Assembly: GCA_943788635.1 (NCBI GenBank)
Contig: CALSRA010000017.1
Location: 1-64,000, forward strand
Direction of reading: 5' to 3'
DNA length: 64,000 nt
Origin: an uncultured Alphaproteobacteria bacterium
Lineage (GTDB): Bacteria; Pseudomonadota; Alphaproteobacteria; UBA8366; GCA-2717185
The notes beneath the pieces are model-generated. The model saw nothing but the letters and a program-made list of their open reading frames with translations, was not told where the DNA came from and made no database searches. A program made the translations under genes and the position numbers. Each line of letters begins with the position of its first letter. Positions within the stretch are counted from its first letter, which is position 1. Below are positions 50,057 to 59,435 of the stretch, piece by piece.

Positions 50057-50077
50057 TGCGATTAATTTTTATTCGCA
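50057..50077. promoter_or_regulatory. Inverted repeat before the receptor gene, also found before the sigma gene
   Basis: TGCGA and TCGCA flank an AT-rich 11-base spacer, 20 bases before the receptor ATG. The same arms with a five-base spacer (TGCGATTAATTCGCA) lie at 48254-48268, about 78 bases before the sigma gene; both share TGCGATTAATT. The two could be targets of the same regulator, or part of the leader structure. The spacers differ in length, which weakens the case for a dimer operator. Confidence 0.4.
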
Positions 50078-50097
50078 AAAAAAGGCAGGAACCAAAA

Positions 50098-52608
50098 ATG
50101 TCTCAGACACAACGACGCAGCAGCCGCACCGCAAACCGCCAAACCGGAACGACCCGGCCCCCGAAATCCCTCGGCAAAAACATTTCCACGACGCTGACGA
50201 CGGCCTTGCTGGCAACAGCCCTAGCAACCCCCGTCCTCGCGCAGGAAAAAAATGGCACTCTGGTCCCCGCCCCGAGCAAACACAGTGCGACGAACAGCGT
50301 TCTGGCGCAGGGCGACTCAGTGCACCGATTTGATATCCGTCCTCAAGCGTTAATCCCGGCGCTGATCGCCTATGGCGAGGCAGCCGACGTGCAGCTCGTC
50401 TTCGACTCGCAACTGGCCCGAAATCTGGAAACGCCGGGCGTCACCGGCACGATGCCCGACCGGGAGGCGCTGCAGCGTCTGCTCGCGGGGACCGGGCTGC
50501 ACTTCAGCTTTACCGACAACAAGACAATCACCCTGGCCCGGACATCTGACGACAGCAGCGAAAAGGTACTCGGCCCGATCACGGTCGAAGGCCAGGGCGC
50601 TTCGGCCAGGGGACCGGTCGACGGCTATGTCGCCGCGCGCAGCGCCATAGCAAGTAAAACGGACACGCCGCTGATCGAAACGGCACAATCAATTTCCGTC
50701 GTCACCCGCGACCAGTTGGACTCACGCAACGTCAACAAGCTGCACGAAGCCTTGCGCTTTACACCCGGCGTCAATCCGGAGCCCTTCGGTTACGAACCGC
50801 GATACACCAACCTGATGATGCGGGGGATGGATGCGGCAACAACGGGCCTGTTCCGCGATGGCATGCTGATGGCAAATCCGGGGTTCGCTGTCAGTTACAA
50901 TCCCGAACCCTGGGGTGCGGAACGTATCGAGGTGCCACGTGGCCCCGCGTCGGTTCTGTATGGACAGGGTGCCGCAGGCGGGCTGGTCAATTTCGTTTCG
51001 AAACGGCCGACGGGCGAAAAAATCCGGGTCATGGAATTGGAAACCGGCAGTTTTAATCGCTATCAGGCAAAGGTCGATTTCGGCGGCAACACCGACGAGA
51101 CCGGGGATATTTCCTATCGCCTCACCGCGCTGGCCCGAAAAAGCGATACGCAGATCGACTTCGTGGAAGACGACCGGATATGGATTGCGCCTTCGGTGAC
51201 GGCCCGGGTGTCCGACCGAACCAAACTCACCCTGCTGACCAGCTATCAGGAAGATGACACGCGCAATTCGCAGGCATTGCCCGGGGTCGGCACGCTGACA
51301 GAAAACCCGAATGGGGATATCCCGACCAGCCGATTTACCGGCGAACCGGATGTCGACAAATACCACCGGGCGGAACTCCTTTTGGGATACGAAGTGGAGC
51401 ATGACAGTTCGGACGCCGTCTCTGTCTTCCACACCCTGCGCTATAACATCCTCGACCTCGACGATATCGTCGTCTTCAGCAACGGCCTGGCCGCCGACCA
51501 GCGAACGGTGAACCGGGGGGCTTTCGCCAGTTTCGGCAACCTGCACGGGATTACCACCGATAACCGGGTGCAACTGAAATTCGGCGATGCGGCGATAAAG
51601 CAGACCCTGCTGATCGGGGTCGACCATCAGCGTATCGACGTCAGTTCCATTCAGCATTTCGGTGCCGCGCCTTCCATCGACATTTTCAACCCGGTCTATG
51701 GCGCCACGGTCAACATCCCCGCCCCCTTCAAAGACGAAGATTCTGTGCTGACGCAGACCGGACTGTATGCACAGGACCAGATCGCGCTTGGCAAGAACTG
51801 GAAATTTTCGCTGGCCGGGCGGTATGACCGCGCCCGCAGCGAAACCGATAACAACCTGACCGGCAGCACGACAACACAGCGCGACAGCGCCTTCACCATG
51901 CGCGCCGGCGCCGTCTATCTTTCGGACTCGGGGCTCGCGCCCTATGCCAGCTATGCAGAATCTTTCCTGCCTATTGTTGGCAACGATCCCCCCGGCAACC
52001 CGTTCGAACCCCAGACCAGCCAGCAATTTGAAGTCGGTATCAAATACCAGCCCAAGGGATATAACAGCTTCATTACCTTGGCCGCCTTTGACCTGACCCG
52101 GCAAAACGATACTGAAACCGACCCGGTAAGCTTCGCAACAGTCCAGACCGGCGAAGTCCGCTCGCGCGGCATCGAACTGGAAGCATCTGCCAGCCTCGAT
52201 TCCGGCCTTGATCTCACCGCGGGCTATACGTATCTCGACACCGAAATCACCGAAAGCGTCAACGCCGCACGCATCGGCGACGAGCTTTCCGAAGCCCCCC
52301 ATCACACGGCGACGCTATGGGCCGACTACACGCAGCCAACCGGGCAATTGCAGGGGCTCGGCTTTGGTGCAGGCCTGCGCTATGTCAGTTCAAATTTCGG
52401 CTTTGGCGCCAATACGGTTTCCGTCCCCGGATATCTTCTGGCTGATGCGAGCATCCATTACGAATGGAAGGCGCTGAATATGGGCATCTATGCGCTGAAC
52501 CTGTTCGACAATGAACATGTCGGCTCCTGTTCCGTCCGGAACGGCGCGAATTTCTGCACGATGGGCGAGACACGTACCGTGAAGGCAACCGTCGGCCTGC
52601 GCTGGTAG
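50098..52608 (+). CDS. TonB-dependent siderophore receptor with signalling (STN) domain
   Basis: An outer-membrane receptor of 836 residues. The order is a long signal peptide ending near ATPVLAQ (about residue 50), an STN signalling domain (about 75-130, ALIAYGEAADVQLVFDS), a plug starting with the TonB-type TPLIETAQSISVVTRDQL, and a 22-strand barrel ending GLRW. Such STN receptors interact with FecR and turn on FecI-type sigma factors. The plug's GYEPRYTNLMMRGMDAATTG is typical of hydroxamate siderophore receptors (FpvA/FoxA-like); the siderophore is unknown. ATG at 50098 follows AGGCAGGAA. FecI and FecR are just upstream. Confidence 0.93.
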   Translation: MSQTQRRSSRTANRQTGTTRPPKSLGKNISTTLTTALLATALATPVLAQEKNGTLVPAPSKHSATNSVLAQGDSVHRFDIRPQALIPALIAYGEAADVQLVFDSQLARNLETPGVTGTMPDREALQRLLAGTGLHFSFTDNKTITLARTSDDSSEKVLGPITVEGQGASARGPVDGYVAARSAIASKTDTPLIETAQSISVVTRDQLDSRNVNKLHEALRFTPGVNPEPFGYEPRYTNLMMRGMDAATTGLFRDGMLMANPGFAVSYNPEPWGAERIEVPRGPASVLYGQGAAGGLVNFVSKRPTGEKIRVMELETGSFNRYQAKVDFGGNTDETGDISYRLTALARKSDTQIDFVEDDRIWIAPSVTARVSDRTKLTLLTSYQEDDTRNSQALPGVGTLTENPNGDIPTSRFTGEPDVDKYHRAELLLGYEVEHDSSDAVSVFHTLRYNILDLDDIVVFSNGLAADQRTVNRGAFASFGNLHGITTDNRVQLKFGDAAIKQTLLIGVDHQRIDVSSIQHFGAAPSIDIFNPVYGATVNIPAPFKDEDSVLTQTGLYAQDQIALGKNWKFSLAGRYDRARSETDNNLTGSTTTQRDSAFTMRAGAVYLSDSGLAPYASYAESFLPIVGNDPPGNPFEPQTSQQFEVGIKYQPKGYNSFITLAAFDLTRQNDTETDPVSFATVQTGEVRSRGIELEASASLDSGLDLTAGYTYLDTEITESVNAARIGDELSEAPHHTATLWADYTQPTGQLQGLGFGAGLRYVSSNFGFGANTVSVPGYLLADASIHYEWKALNMGIYALNLFDNEHVGSCSVRNGANFCTMGETRTVKATVGLRW

Positions 52609-52624
52609 CCCGGCGGGAAATGTC

Positions 52625-53899
52625 ATGACACTCCGTTTCGTACTAACGCTCCTGCATCGCTGGGTCGGGCTGGTCATCGCCGGTTTCCTGTTCATGTCCG
52701 GGATCACAGGCGCCATAATTTCCTGGGATCACGAACTCGATGACCTGCTCAATGCCCATTTGACGGAAACCGATAGTACCGGCCCACAGCTGCCGGCCCT
52801 GGAACTGGTCCGCATTGTTGAGGAGCGCGATCCCCGGGTCGAAGCCACGTTCTTCACAATCGAGGCGGAAGCGGGCGAAGCGCCGTGGATATTCGTCGAA
52901 CCGCGTATCGATCCGGCGACGGGAGTCCTCTACGATATCGGCTACAATCAGGCTTTCCTCGATCCCGCCACCGGTGCGGAGATCGGCCGCCGCCATTGGG
53001 GCGCCGCCTGGCCGGTGACCTCGGAAAATCTCATCTCGTTTCTCTATGTGCTGCATTATTCGCTTCACATCCCGACGATGTGGGGAATCGATCATTGGGG
53101 TATATGGCTGATGGGGATTATCGCCGTATTGTGGACCCTGGATTGTTTCGTCGGCTTCTATCTGACCCTGCCATCACGGCGGGCGGACCCGACGAAAACA
53201 GCGGAAGCACAATTCAAACGCGGGTTCGTGACGCGCTGGGCCCCAGCCTGGAAGATCAAAACGTCGGGCAGCGGCTACCGCATCAATTTCGACATCCACC
53301 GTGCGTTCGGGCTGTGGGTCTGGGGGCTTCTGTTCATGCTCGCCTTCACCGCATTCTCCCTGAACCTGTATCGCGAAGCCTTCTATCCGGTCATGTCGCT
53401 GGTATCGGAAGTTACGCCCACCCCCTTCGACCTGCGCGAACCAAAGGGCCCGAACGAACCGATCCCCGCCAAGATCGGATTTGCGCCGATCCTCGAACGC
53501 GCGGCGGCGGAGGCAGCGCAGCGCGGCTGGCCGGAGCCCTTGGGGTCGATTTTCTATACCCGCGATTTCGGGATATACGGTGTGCGGTTTTTCCATCCGG
53601 GGGATGATCATGGCTCGGCGGGTGTCGGTCCGCCAACCCTGTATTACGACGGCGCTGACGGCCGCTACCTGGGCGACCGCGAACCCTGGAAAGGTACCGT
53701 GGCGGATATTTTTGTACAGGCACAATTCCCGTTGCATTCGGGCCGTATCCTTGGCCTGCCCGGGCGTATCCTGGTCTCCATCATGGGGTTGGTCACAGCG
53801 GCACTATCCGTCACCGGCGTCATCATCTGGCAACGCAAGCGCGCCGCGCGTATTCTCCGCAGCCGGAACCGCGCAACCCTTCCATCGCCGGCAGAATAA
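52625..53899 (+). CDS. PepSY-domain inner-membrane protein, iron-reductase type
   Basis: A 424-residue protein with the PepSY_TM arrangement: helix 1 with LLHRWVGLVIAGFLFMSGIT, a periplasmic PepSY domain, paired histidine-bearing helices (LHYSLHIPTMWGIDHWGIWL), the HRAFGLWVWGLLFMLAFTAF helix, and a final membrane helix (LVSIMGLVTAALSVTGVII). Relatives (PiuB, FoxB, FegB-type) sit in siderophore loci and help reduce or release iron after uptake. It follows the receptor by 16 bases, so the module is sigma-FecR-receptor-PepSY. Confidence 0.88.
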   Translation: MTLRFVLTLLHRWVGLVIAGFLFMSGITGAIISWDHELDDLLNAHLTETDSTGPQLPALELVRIVEERDPRVEATFFTIEAEAGEAPWIFVEPRIDPATGVLYDIGYNQAFLDPATGAEIGRRHWGAAWPVTSENLISFLYVLHYSLHIPTMWGIDHWGIWLMGIIAVLWTLDCFVGFYLTLPSRRADPTKTAEAQFKRGFVTRWAPAWKIKTSGSGYRINFDIHRAFGLWVWGLLFMLAFTAFSLNLYREAFYPVMSLVSEVTPTPFDLREPKGPNEPIPAKIGFAPILERAAAEAAQRGWPEPLGSIFYTRDFGIYGVRFFHPGDDHGSAGVGPPTLYYDGADGRYLGDREPWKGTVADIFVQAQFPLHSGRILGLPGRILVSIMGLVTAALSVTGVIIWQRKRAARILRSRNRATLPSPAE

Positions 53900-53916
53900 G
53901 GCCCCATTTGCTGCCA

Positions 53917-53948
53917 GCCCTCGACAAGATTGCGCCCTCGTCGAGGGC
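53917..53948. terminator. Stem-loop between convergent PepSY and monooxygenase genes
   Basis: GCCCTCGAC and GTCGAGGGC are perfectly complementary around a 14-base loop, in the gap between convergent stops. It lacks a T-run; it may mark the end of the iron module or act as a bidirectional barrier. Confidence 0.5.
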
Positions 53949-53982
53949 AACGGCTCGCGCGACCAGGTACCCGGCCTGCTTG

Positions 53983-55668
53983 TCAGATTCCCGGCGAGTC
54001 GGCCGAATCCGCGGCGGCAAAATCACCCGCCGTTGCGTCACCCGCCGCGCCATCCAGCACGAAGCCTTCATACCCCTTCGCCGCGATGTCATCGCAGATA
54101 TCACGATAGCGTTTCATTCCCCCGGCATAGGGCATGAAGACGCGCGGCTTGCCCGGCACGTTGGCGCCCAGATACCAGGAATGCTTTGCCAGCGGCAGCA
54201 GGGTGGCATTCGCGGCCTCGTTCACATGCGCGACCCATCGGTCGGCGGCTTCGGCTTCCGGCTCGATCCGCGCGATCCCGTTGGCGCGCATATGCGCGAT
54301 ACAATCGGTGATCCACTCGACATGCTGTTCAATCGGCACTGGCATATTGCACAGCACCGAAGGGCTGCCCGGACCGGTAATCGTAAACATGTTCGGGAAG
54401 CCCGCTGATTGCAAGCCCAGATAGGTCACCGGCCCCGCATACCACGCATCGGCCAGCGACTGCCCGTCCCGGCCGGTGACTCCCAGTTTCAACAAGGCAC
54501 CGGTCATGGCGTCGAAGCCGGTGGCGAAGACGATAACGTCAAGTTCGTGTTCAACCCCGTCGGCGGTGACGATGCCTTTCGGCGTGATGCGTTCAATCGG
54601 GTTCTTGCGCACATCGACCAGGCTGACATTATCGCGATTGAAGGCTTCGAAATAACCGGTATCGATCGGCGGGCGCTTGGCGGCATAGGGATGGTCGATA
54701 TCGGCCAGCATCGCCGCTGTTTCCGGGTCCTTGATAACCTCGCGGATCTTGCCCTTGAGGAATTCGGCGGCGGTATCGTTCGCGGCCTTGTCGGCGAGCA
54801 GGTCCTGGAAGCTGGCGCGGAATTGCAGCCCGCCTTTTTCCCAAGCTTTTTCATAGATTTCCTGGCGTTCCGACGCCGACACATCGAACACCTTGCGATC
54901 GGCGATGCGGAAGGGATGGCCGTTCGGCGTGTCCTGCAACACTGCGCGGATTTCGTCATGCTCCTCATGGCACCAGCGTTTGAATTCCTCGGTCAGCGGC
55001 GCGTTGCGCGCCGGAACGCTGTAATTCGCCGTGCGCTGGAACACAGTCAGATGTCCCGCGGTTTCAGCAATCACCGGCGCCGCCTGGATACCCGTTGAAC
55101 CGGTACCGACCTGCCCGACCCGCTTGCGCGTGAAATCGACGCCTTCATGCGGCCATTGGCCGGTATGCACCCATTGCCCGGCGAAGCTGTCCAGCCCCGG
55201 AATATCCGGCACATTGGCGGAAGACAAACAGCCGACGGCAGTGATCAGGTAGGTCGCGCTGTAGCCCGCGCCGGATTCGGTTTCGACATGCCATAGATTG
55301 GCGGCTTCGTCATAGCGCGCGGCACTGACGCGGGTGCCGAGCTGGATATCGCGCTTTAGGTCAAACTTGTCGGCGACATGGTTGAGGTAGCGCATGATCT
55401 CCGCCTGCCCCGGATAGCGCTCGGACCATTCCCATTCTTCCAGCAATTCGTCGGAGAAGTAATAGGAATAGGAATGGCTTTCGGAATCGCAGCGCGCGCC
55501 GGGATAGCGGTTCCAGTACCAGGTGCCGCCGACACCATCAGCAGCTTCCAGCACCCTGGCCGACAGCCCCAGCCGGTCGCGCAGGCAATGCAGCTGGTAC
55601 ATCCCGGAAAATCCCGCACCGATAATCAGCGCGTCGAGGTGGGGCGTGGCGGCAACTTGGTCAGACAT
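53983..55668 (-). CDS. Baeyer-Villiger-type flavin monooxygenase (copy 2)
   Basis: A 561-residue class B flavin monooxygenase, intact. FAD motif IIGAGFSGMYQLH, GGTWYWNRYPGARCDSES, fingerprint FAGQWVHTGQWP, NADPH motif QVGTGSTGIQAA and the C-terminal YLGANVPGKPRVFMPYAGG. It parallels the copy at 33.3-34.9 kb. The likely reaction is oxidation of a cyclic or aryl ketone to an ester or lactone; its substrate is unknown. ATG at 55668 is chosen by homology to the paralogue. The C-terminus carries a short alanine- and aspartate-rich tail. Confidence 0.92.
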   Translation of the reverse strand: MSDQVAATPHLDALIIGAGFSGMYQLHCLRDRLGLSARVLEAADGVGGTWYWNRYPGARCDSESHSYSYYFSDELLEEWEWSERYPGQAEIMRYLNHVADKFDLKRDIQLGTRVSAARYDEAANLWHVETESGAGYSATYLITAVGCLSSANVPDIPGLDSFAGQWVHTGQWPHEGVDFTRKRVGQVGTGSTGIQAAPVIAETAGHLTVFQRTANYSVPARNAPLTEEFKRWCHEEHDEIRAVLQDTPNGHPFRIADRKVFDVSASERQEIYEKAWEKGGLQFRASFQDLLADKAANDTAAEFLKGKIREVIKDPETAAMLADIDHPYAAKRPPIDTGYFEAFNRDNVSLVDVRKNPIERITPKGIVTADGVEHELDVIVFATGFDAMTGALLKLGVTGRDGQSLADAWYAGPVTYLGLQSAGFPNMFTITGPGSPSVLCNMPVPIEQHVEWITDCIAHMRANGIARIEPEAEAADRWVAHVNEAANATLLPLAKHSWYLGANVPGKPRVFMPYAGGMKRYRDICDDIAAKGYEGFVLDGAAGDATAGDFAAADSADSPGI

Positions 55669-55785
55669 GGCGATCCTCGGGGTTTCGCAGTTTTCAGCGC
55701 GGCGATCCTGCCGCTGTTTCCGTATGAGGCACCGACAATACCGGAGGCAGCAGCAGACCGCCAAGCCACCGTCGCGTGTGCCGCG

Positions 55786-56556
55786 TCAGGTGCCGTCTTT
55801 CTGCCGCTTTACATAGCCGGCAGCGCGGTGCGCCAGTTGCGCCGGGTCCGAACCCGGGCGCTGCGACGGGTTGGCGAACTGGACGACCAGCACCTCCGCC
55901 CCTTCCGCACCAGCCAGCAGGGATGGTGCCGCCTCCCCCGCCTCCAACCGGATCAGCGAGGATTCCGGCATATCCCTGCCGTCCTGCAGGATCGTGCCGG
56001 AACAAACCAGATAAAACTGCCCGCCTTCTGCCGGTATGCCGGGCGCTTCGGCATGGGCCGCCAACCGAATACCCACGACCCGCACCCCGTCCGATTGCTG
56101 CGGCATCAGTTCTTCAGTCTTCGTGCCCGCCTGCGGGATGTTGCCCAATTCGAACACGCCCTCGATATTCCGCCCGGCGCGACAGGGCATGTTGTGCTTG
56201 TTGCCCGGCATCGACCAATGCCCGCCGCTGGCGAAATTGCGCAGGGTGAAGAAGGATATTCCGTCATCGCGGGCGACAATCGGGCCATAGGGTGTAAAGG
56301 CATCCGCATACTGGAAGGTGATCGGACGCACCGCCTTCTTGCCGATACGGCCATCGCCCGCAACGACAATCTGGAACTGGTCGACATCATGGAAATGCGG
56401 TTCGATCCGCGCATTGGCATAGGGCCGCACGACCAGAAAGGCCTGGGGGCGGTCCTCGATTTCGCCCGGCGTGCCAATATAATCATGCCGTCGCCCGACG
56501 CCGCCCTTGCGCTGGGACTCGTGAATTTCCGCTTCGTTACGTGCAACTGCCTGCAT
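55786..56556 (-). CDS. Cupin-like protein of unknown function
   Basis: A 256-residue protein; I cannot name its family with certainty. RIEPHFHDVDQFQIVVAGDG (first half) matches a cupin motif with HxHxxxQ metal ligands, and GGQFYLVCSGTILQDGRDMP with VLVVQFANP suggests a second, metal-poor cupin fold. Bicupins of this type include dioxygenases and isomerases. It lies between the FAD-binding gene (upstream, 34 bases) and the monooxygenase (downstream) on the same strand, so it probably belongs to the same pathway. Confidence 0.65.
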   Translation of the reverse strand: MQAVARNEAEIHESQRKGGVGRRHDYIGTPGEIEDRPQAFLVVRPYANARIEPHFHDVDQFQIVVAGDGRIGKKAVRPITFQYADAFTPYGPIVARDDGISFFTLRNFASGGHWSMPGNKHNMPCRAGRNIEGVFELGNIPQAGTKTEELMPQQSDGVRVVGIRLAAHAEAPGIPAEGGQFYLVCSGTILQDGRDMPESSLIRLEAGEAAPSLLAGAEGAEVLVVQFANPSQRPGSDPAQLAHRAAGYVKRQKDGT

Positions 56557-56590
56557 GACAATCTCCCCTGGTCCAATAAGGATTTCGCAT

Positions 56591-58012
56591 TCAGCGGGCG
56601 TTCTCGCCCGCCAGCAACCCCGTTACCGCCGCCTTGATCAGCCCGCCGACATAGCCGATGGTGCCGCCCCCCTCGAGCCCGCCGGTCGTGCCGCCCGCCG
56701 CATATAGTCCCGCAATAATACTGCCATCGGCGCGTTTGACGCGCATGTTTCCGTCAATCGCGATGCCCCCCATCGTATTGGTGATCCCCACGGCCAGCGG
56801 AATTGCCATCAACGCCTGTGTATCCAGCGGCGTGGCGGGAAAGAGACTGTCGGTGCGCGCAATATCGAGCTGCTCCCGTGCGTCATTGCCCACGGCGGCG
56901 TTGTAGTCTTCAACGGTCCGGGACAGCGTGTCGGGATCAACGCCGATCTGCCGGGCCATCGCCGCCGCACTATCCGCGCGATACACGGTGCCACTGGCCT
57001 TTTCCACGGTCGGATTCGCCGGATAGACCGACTTGACGCCGGGACCTTCCTCCCAAATCCGCCGGTCGAATATGGTGAAGGCACTGGCCGGGTCGTCGAA
57101 CCGCGCGACGAGGTTGGACATGTAGATGCCGCCGATACCTTCATCGGCAAAGCGCCGGCCGCTGCCATCGATCACAATTGACGCCGTCGCGATCTGGTCG
57201 ATCTGCGGATAAGGTGACAGGTCGGCGCCGGTCATCACGTCGCGGCTGAGGAAATGGCCGTAGAACCGCTCCATCGATACCAGTGCTGCCCCGGCCGTTT
57301 CCGCCATGCGGATACCGTCGCCCATCGCCGTACCGGCGCTGCGCTGTACCAGCAGGTCCGGCCGCGGCGAGATATAACGCCCGACCATGTCGGCATTTCC
57401 CTGAAATCCGCCATCGGCGATGATGACCGACTTGCTGGCAATCGTGGCGGTTTCACCGCTGCCGGTCCGAACAGTCAGCCCGCGACAGGCCCCGTCCGTC
57501 ATAACCAGTGCCTGTGCGGCGCAACCCCGCGCCAGAATACCGCCCGCATCGGCCAGCCGCGCGGCCAGTGCCTGCATCATCACGTCCGGCCCGCAATCCG
57601 GCCAGTCCATCCCGGCCAGCATCGGGCGGTGCGGCGCCGTCATCCAGTTATACATCGGCGCCGATCCCGGCTCGAAGGCGACGCCCTGATCGCGCAACCA
57701 GCGCACGGTGCGGCCGGCATTTTCCGCGACTGCCGCCGCCAAAGCCGCATCGACCTCGCCCTTGGTGATCCGCCCAATCGCGGCCAGCAAATCACCCGGA
57801 TCCCCCGCCGCATCGGTATAGGCAACATGAAAGGCACCGCCGGCGGAACGGGAGTTACAGGCATACCGTTCATCGGCGCCACGCTCCAGAACCAGCACCG
57901 CCGCCCCGGCCTGTGCCGCGACAACGGCCGCCGACAACCCGGCCAATCCACCACCGACAACAGCGATATCGACGCGCATGCCGTCTGTTATGGCACCGTC
58001 ACTCATATCCAT
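56591..58012 (-). CDS. FAD-dependent reductase/dehydrogenase, fumarate reductase-like
   Basis: A 473-residue FAD_binding_2 flavoprotein: VVGGGLAGLSAAVVAAQAGA at the N-terminus, RSAGGAFHVAY, and the closing GGLEGGGTIGYVGGLIKAAV. The family includes fumarate reductase flavoproteins, 3-ketosteroid-delta1-dehydrogenases and urocanate reductases. There is no haem or signal peptide, so it is likely cytoplasmic. ATG at 58012 follows CGGGGGAGC. It heads a three-gene unit with the cupin-like and monooxygenase genes, and is divergent from the EthD-like gene. Confidence 0.86.
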   Translation of the reverse strand: MDMSDGAITDGMRVDIAVVGGGLAGLSAAVVAAQAGAAVLVLERGADERYACNSRSAGGAFHVAYTDAAGDPGDLLAAIGRITKGEVDAALAAAVAENAGRTVRWLRDQGVAFEPGSAPMYNWMTAPHRPMLAGMDWPDCGPDVMMQALAARLADAGGILARGCAAQALVMTDGACRGLTVRTGSGETATIASKSVIIADGGFQGNADMVGRYISPRPDLLVQRSAGTAMGDGIRMAETAGAALVSMERFYGHFLSRDVMTGADLSPYPQIDQIATASIVIDGSGRRFADEGIGGIYMSNLVARFDDPASAFTIFDRRIWEEGPGVKSVYPANPTVEKASGTVYRADSAAAMARQIGVDPDTLSRTVEDYNAAVGNDAREQLDIARTDSLFPATPLDTQALMAIPLAVGITNTMGGIAIDGNMRVKRADGSIIAGLYAAGGTTGGLEGGGTIGYVGGLIKAAVTGLLAGENAR

Positions 58013-58219
58013 TGCTCCCCCGCACAGGCATCCATCGGACTGCCTTCCGTTATTCCTCGCGCTATCGTAACGACAAAATTCATACCTTGTCGCCCCCACC
58101 CATCGTTGAGCACATCGTGATCCCGGCTGGGCGCGCTGCCGGGAATCATGTGAAACTGTGCCGCATATTGCATCGTGCCGCGCGAGGGCACACATGAGGA
58201 TCAAACAGGGAGAATATCC

Positions 58220-58525
58220 ATGACCGCATATCTTATGGTTCGCGCCGAGGTTCCCGAAGGCGAACGGGACAATTTCGACCACTGGTACGAGACCGAGCAT
58301 CTGCCCGATGCCAAGAAGGCCTTCAAGGCGTTGAGCGCGCGACGGGGCTGGAGCACAATCGATCCGCTGAGCCATTTCGCCTTCTATGAGTTTGCCGACC
58401 TTGATGCCGCCAGCACCGTATCGGGCTCCGATGAAATCAAGACGCTGATCGCGGAATTCGACCGGGTCTGGCAGGGCAAGGTCACGCGGACCCGCGACGT
58501 CGTCGATATCCTGCAATCGATCTAA
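58220..58525 (+). CDS. Small EthD-like/ferredoxin-fold protein
   Basis: A 101-residue alpha/beta-barrel protein with MTAYLMVRAEVPEGERDNFD, HWYETEHLPDAKKAF and a C-terminal region containing VVDIL. The motif around the HWYETEHLPD pattern is typical of EthD- and DUF4286-like small catabolic proteins, which may act as dimeric binding or dehydratase-like proteins. CAGGGAGAA precedes the ATG; a longer upstream reading has no good ribosome site. It starts a small unit with the rhomboid gene. Confidence 0.72.
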   Translation: MTAYLMVRAEVPEGERDNFDHWYETEHLPDAKKAFKALSARRGWSTIDPLSHFAFYEFADLDAASTVSGSDEIKTLIAEFDRVWQGKVTRTRDVVDILQSI

Positions 58526-58556
58526 GGGAACGGGGGAACCTGTCCGCAGTATCGCC

Positions 58557-59435
58557 ATGACGGATGCGCCGGAGGACACCGTATCGCTGTTCAGCGCGCC
58601 GACGCCTGAACCGTGCGCCGAATATGCGCTGGTGCTGATGGCGATGGGCGTGCCCTGCCGGCTGGTGTCTGTCGGCAGCGAGTTCCATCTTGAGGTATAT
58701 GCCACGGATGCGCAGCGGGCGCGCAAACAGCTTCTTCTTTATATTGACGAAAACAACGGCCCGTCAGCCGGCGCCCCGCCCCCGCCGAAGATCATGGACG
58801 GCATGGTCAGCGCGGCGGTTTACATCATCGCCCTGCTGATCCTCAACATCCTGCAGCGGGATCATCTGTTCTCCGTCAACTGGCTGGAAGCCGGGGTCAG
58901 CCATGCGGCGGCGGTTCGCGACGGGGAATGGTGGCGGGTCGTCACGGCGCTTGGCCTGCATACCGATACCGCGCATCTGTTCAGCAATATCTTCTTCGGT
59001 GCCGTCTTTATCTTTCTGGCGGGCGAACTGCTCGGCTGGGGGTTCACCCTGTCGGGTATCGTATTCGGCGGCGCGCTGGGCAACCTCGTTAATGCCTGGG
59101 TGCAGAGCCCGAACCATCAGTCGATCGGCGCATCGACAGCGGTCTTCGCGGCGGTTGGTTTGCTGGCCGCCTATTCGTGGAGCCTGCGGACCGGGCGGTT
59201 GAAGCGCTGGGTCCCGCTCGGCGCGGCGGTTGCGTTTCTGGCCTTCATCGGGATGGGCGGCGAGCGCACCGATGTTTTCGCCCATGTCACGGGGCTGGGT
59301 GCCGGTTGCCTGTTCGGCTTCGCCTTCGGCGCGCTGGATGCCCGTATCCGCATTTCCGGGCGGCATAAAGGCTACCTTGGCATTCTTGCCGGAATGTTCT
59401 TCGTCCTGGCCTGGGGCGTGGCGCTGCGGGCCTGA
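58557..59435 (+). CDS. Rhomboid-family intramembrane serine protease
   Basis: A 292-residue inner-membrane protease with a cytosolic N-terminal domain (about 1-75, including a DUF2007-like metal-poor region) and six membrane segments. The rhomboid motifs are GEWWRVVTALGLHTDTAHLF, the nucleophile in SIGASTAVFAAVG (GAS in place of the usual GxSG) and the histidine in VFAHVTGLGAG. It cuts single-pass membrane proteins; no substrate is apparent. Its stop codon abuts the stop of the convergent DUF2937 gene. Confidence 0.88.
   Translation: MTDAPEDTVSLFSAPTPEPCAEYALVLMAMGVPCRLVSVGSEFHLEVYATDAQRARKQLLLYIDENNGPSAGAPPPPKIMDGMVSAAVYIIALLILNILQRDHLFSVNWLEAGVSHAAAVRDGEWWRVVTALGLHTDTAHLFSNIFFGAVFIFLAGELLGWGFTLSGIVFGGALGNLVNAWVQSPNHQSIGASTAVFAAVGLLAAYSWSLRTGRLKRWVPLGAAVAFLAFIGMGGERTDVFAHVTGLGAGCLFGFAFGALDARIRISGRHKGYLGILAGMFFVLAWGVALRA

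Noticed and set aside
50722-52305. Minus-strand open frame of 527 codons
   Set aside because: It is antisense to the TonB-dependent receptor, with no recognisable domain.
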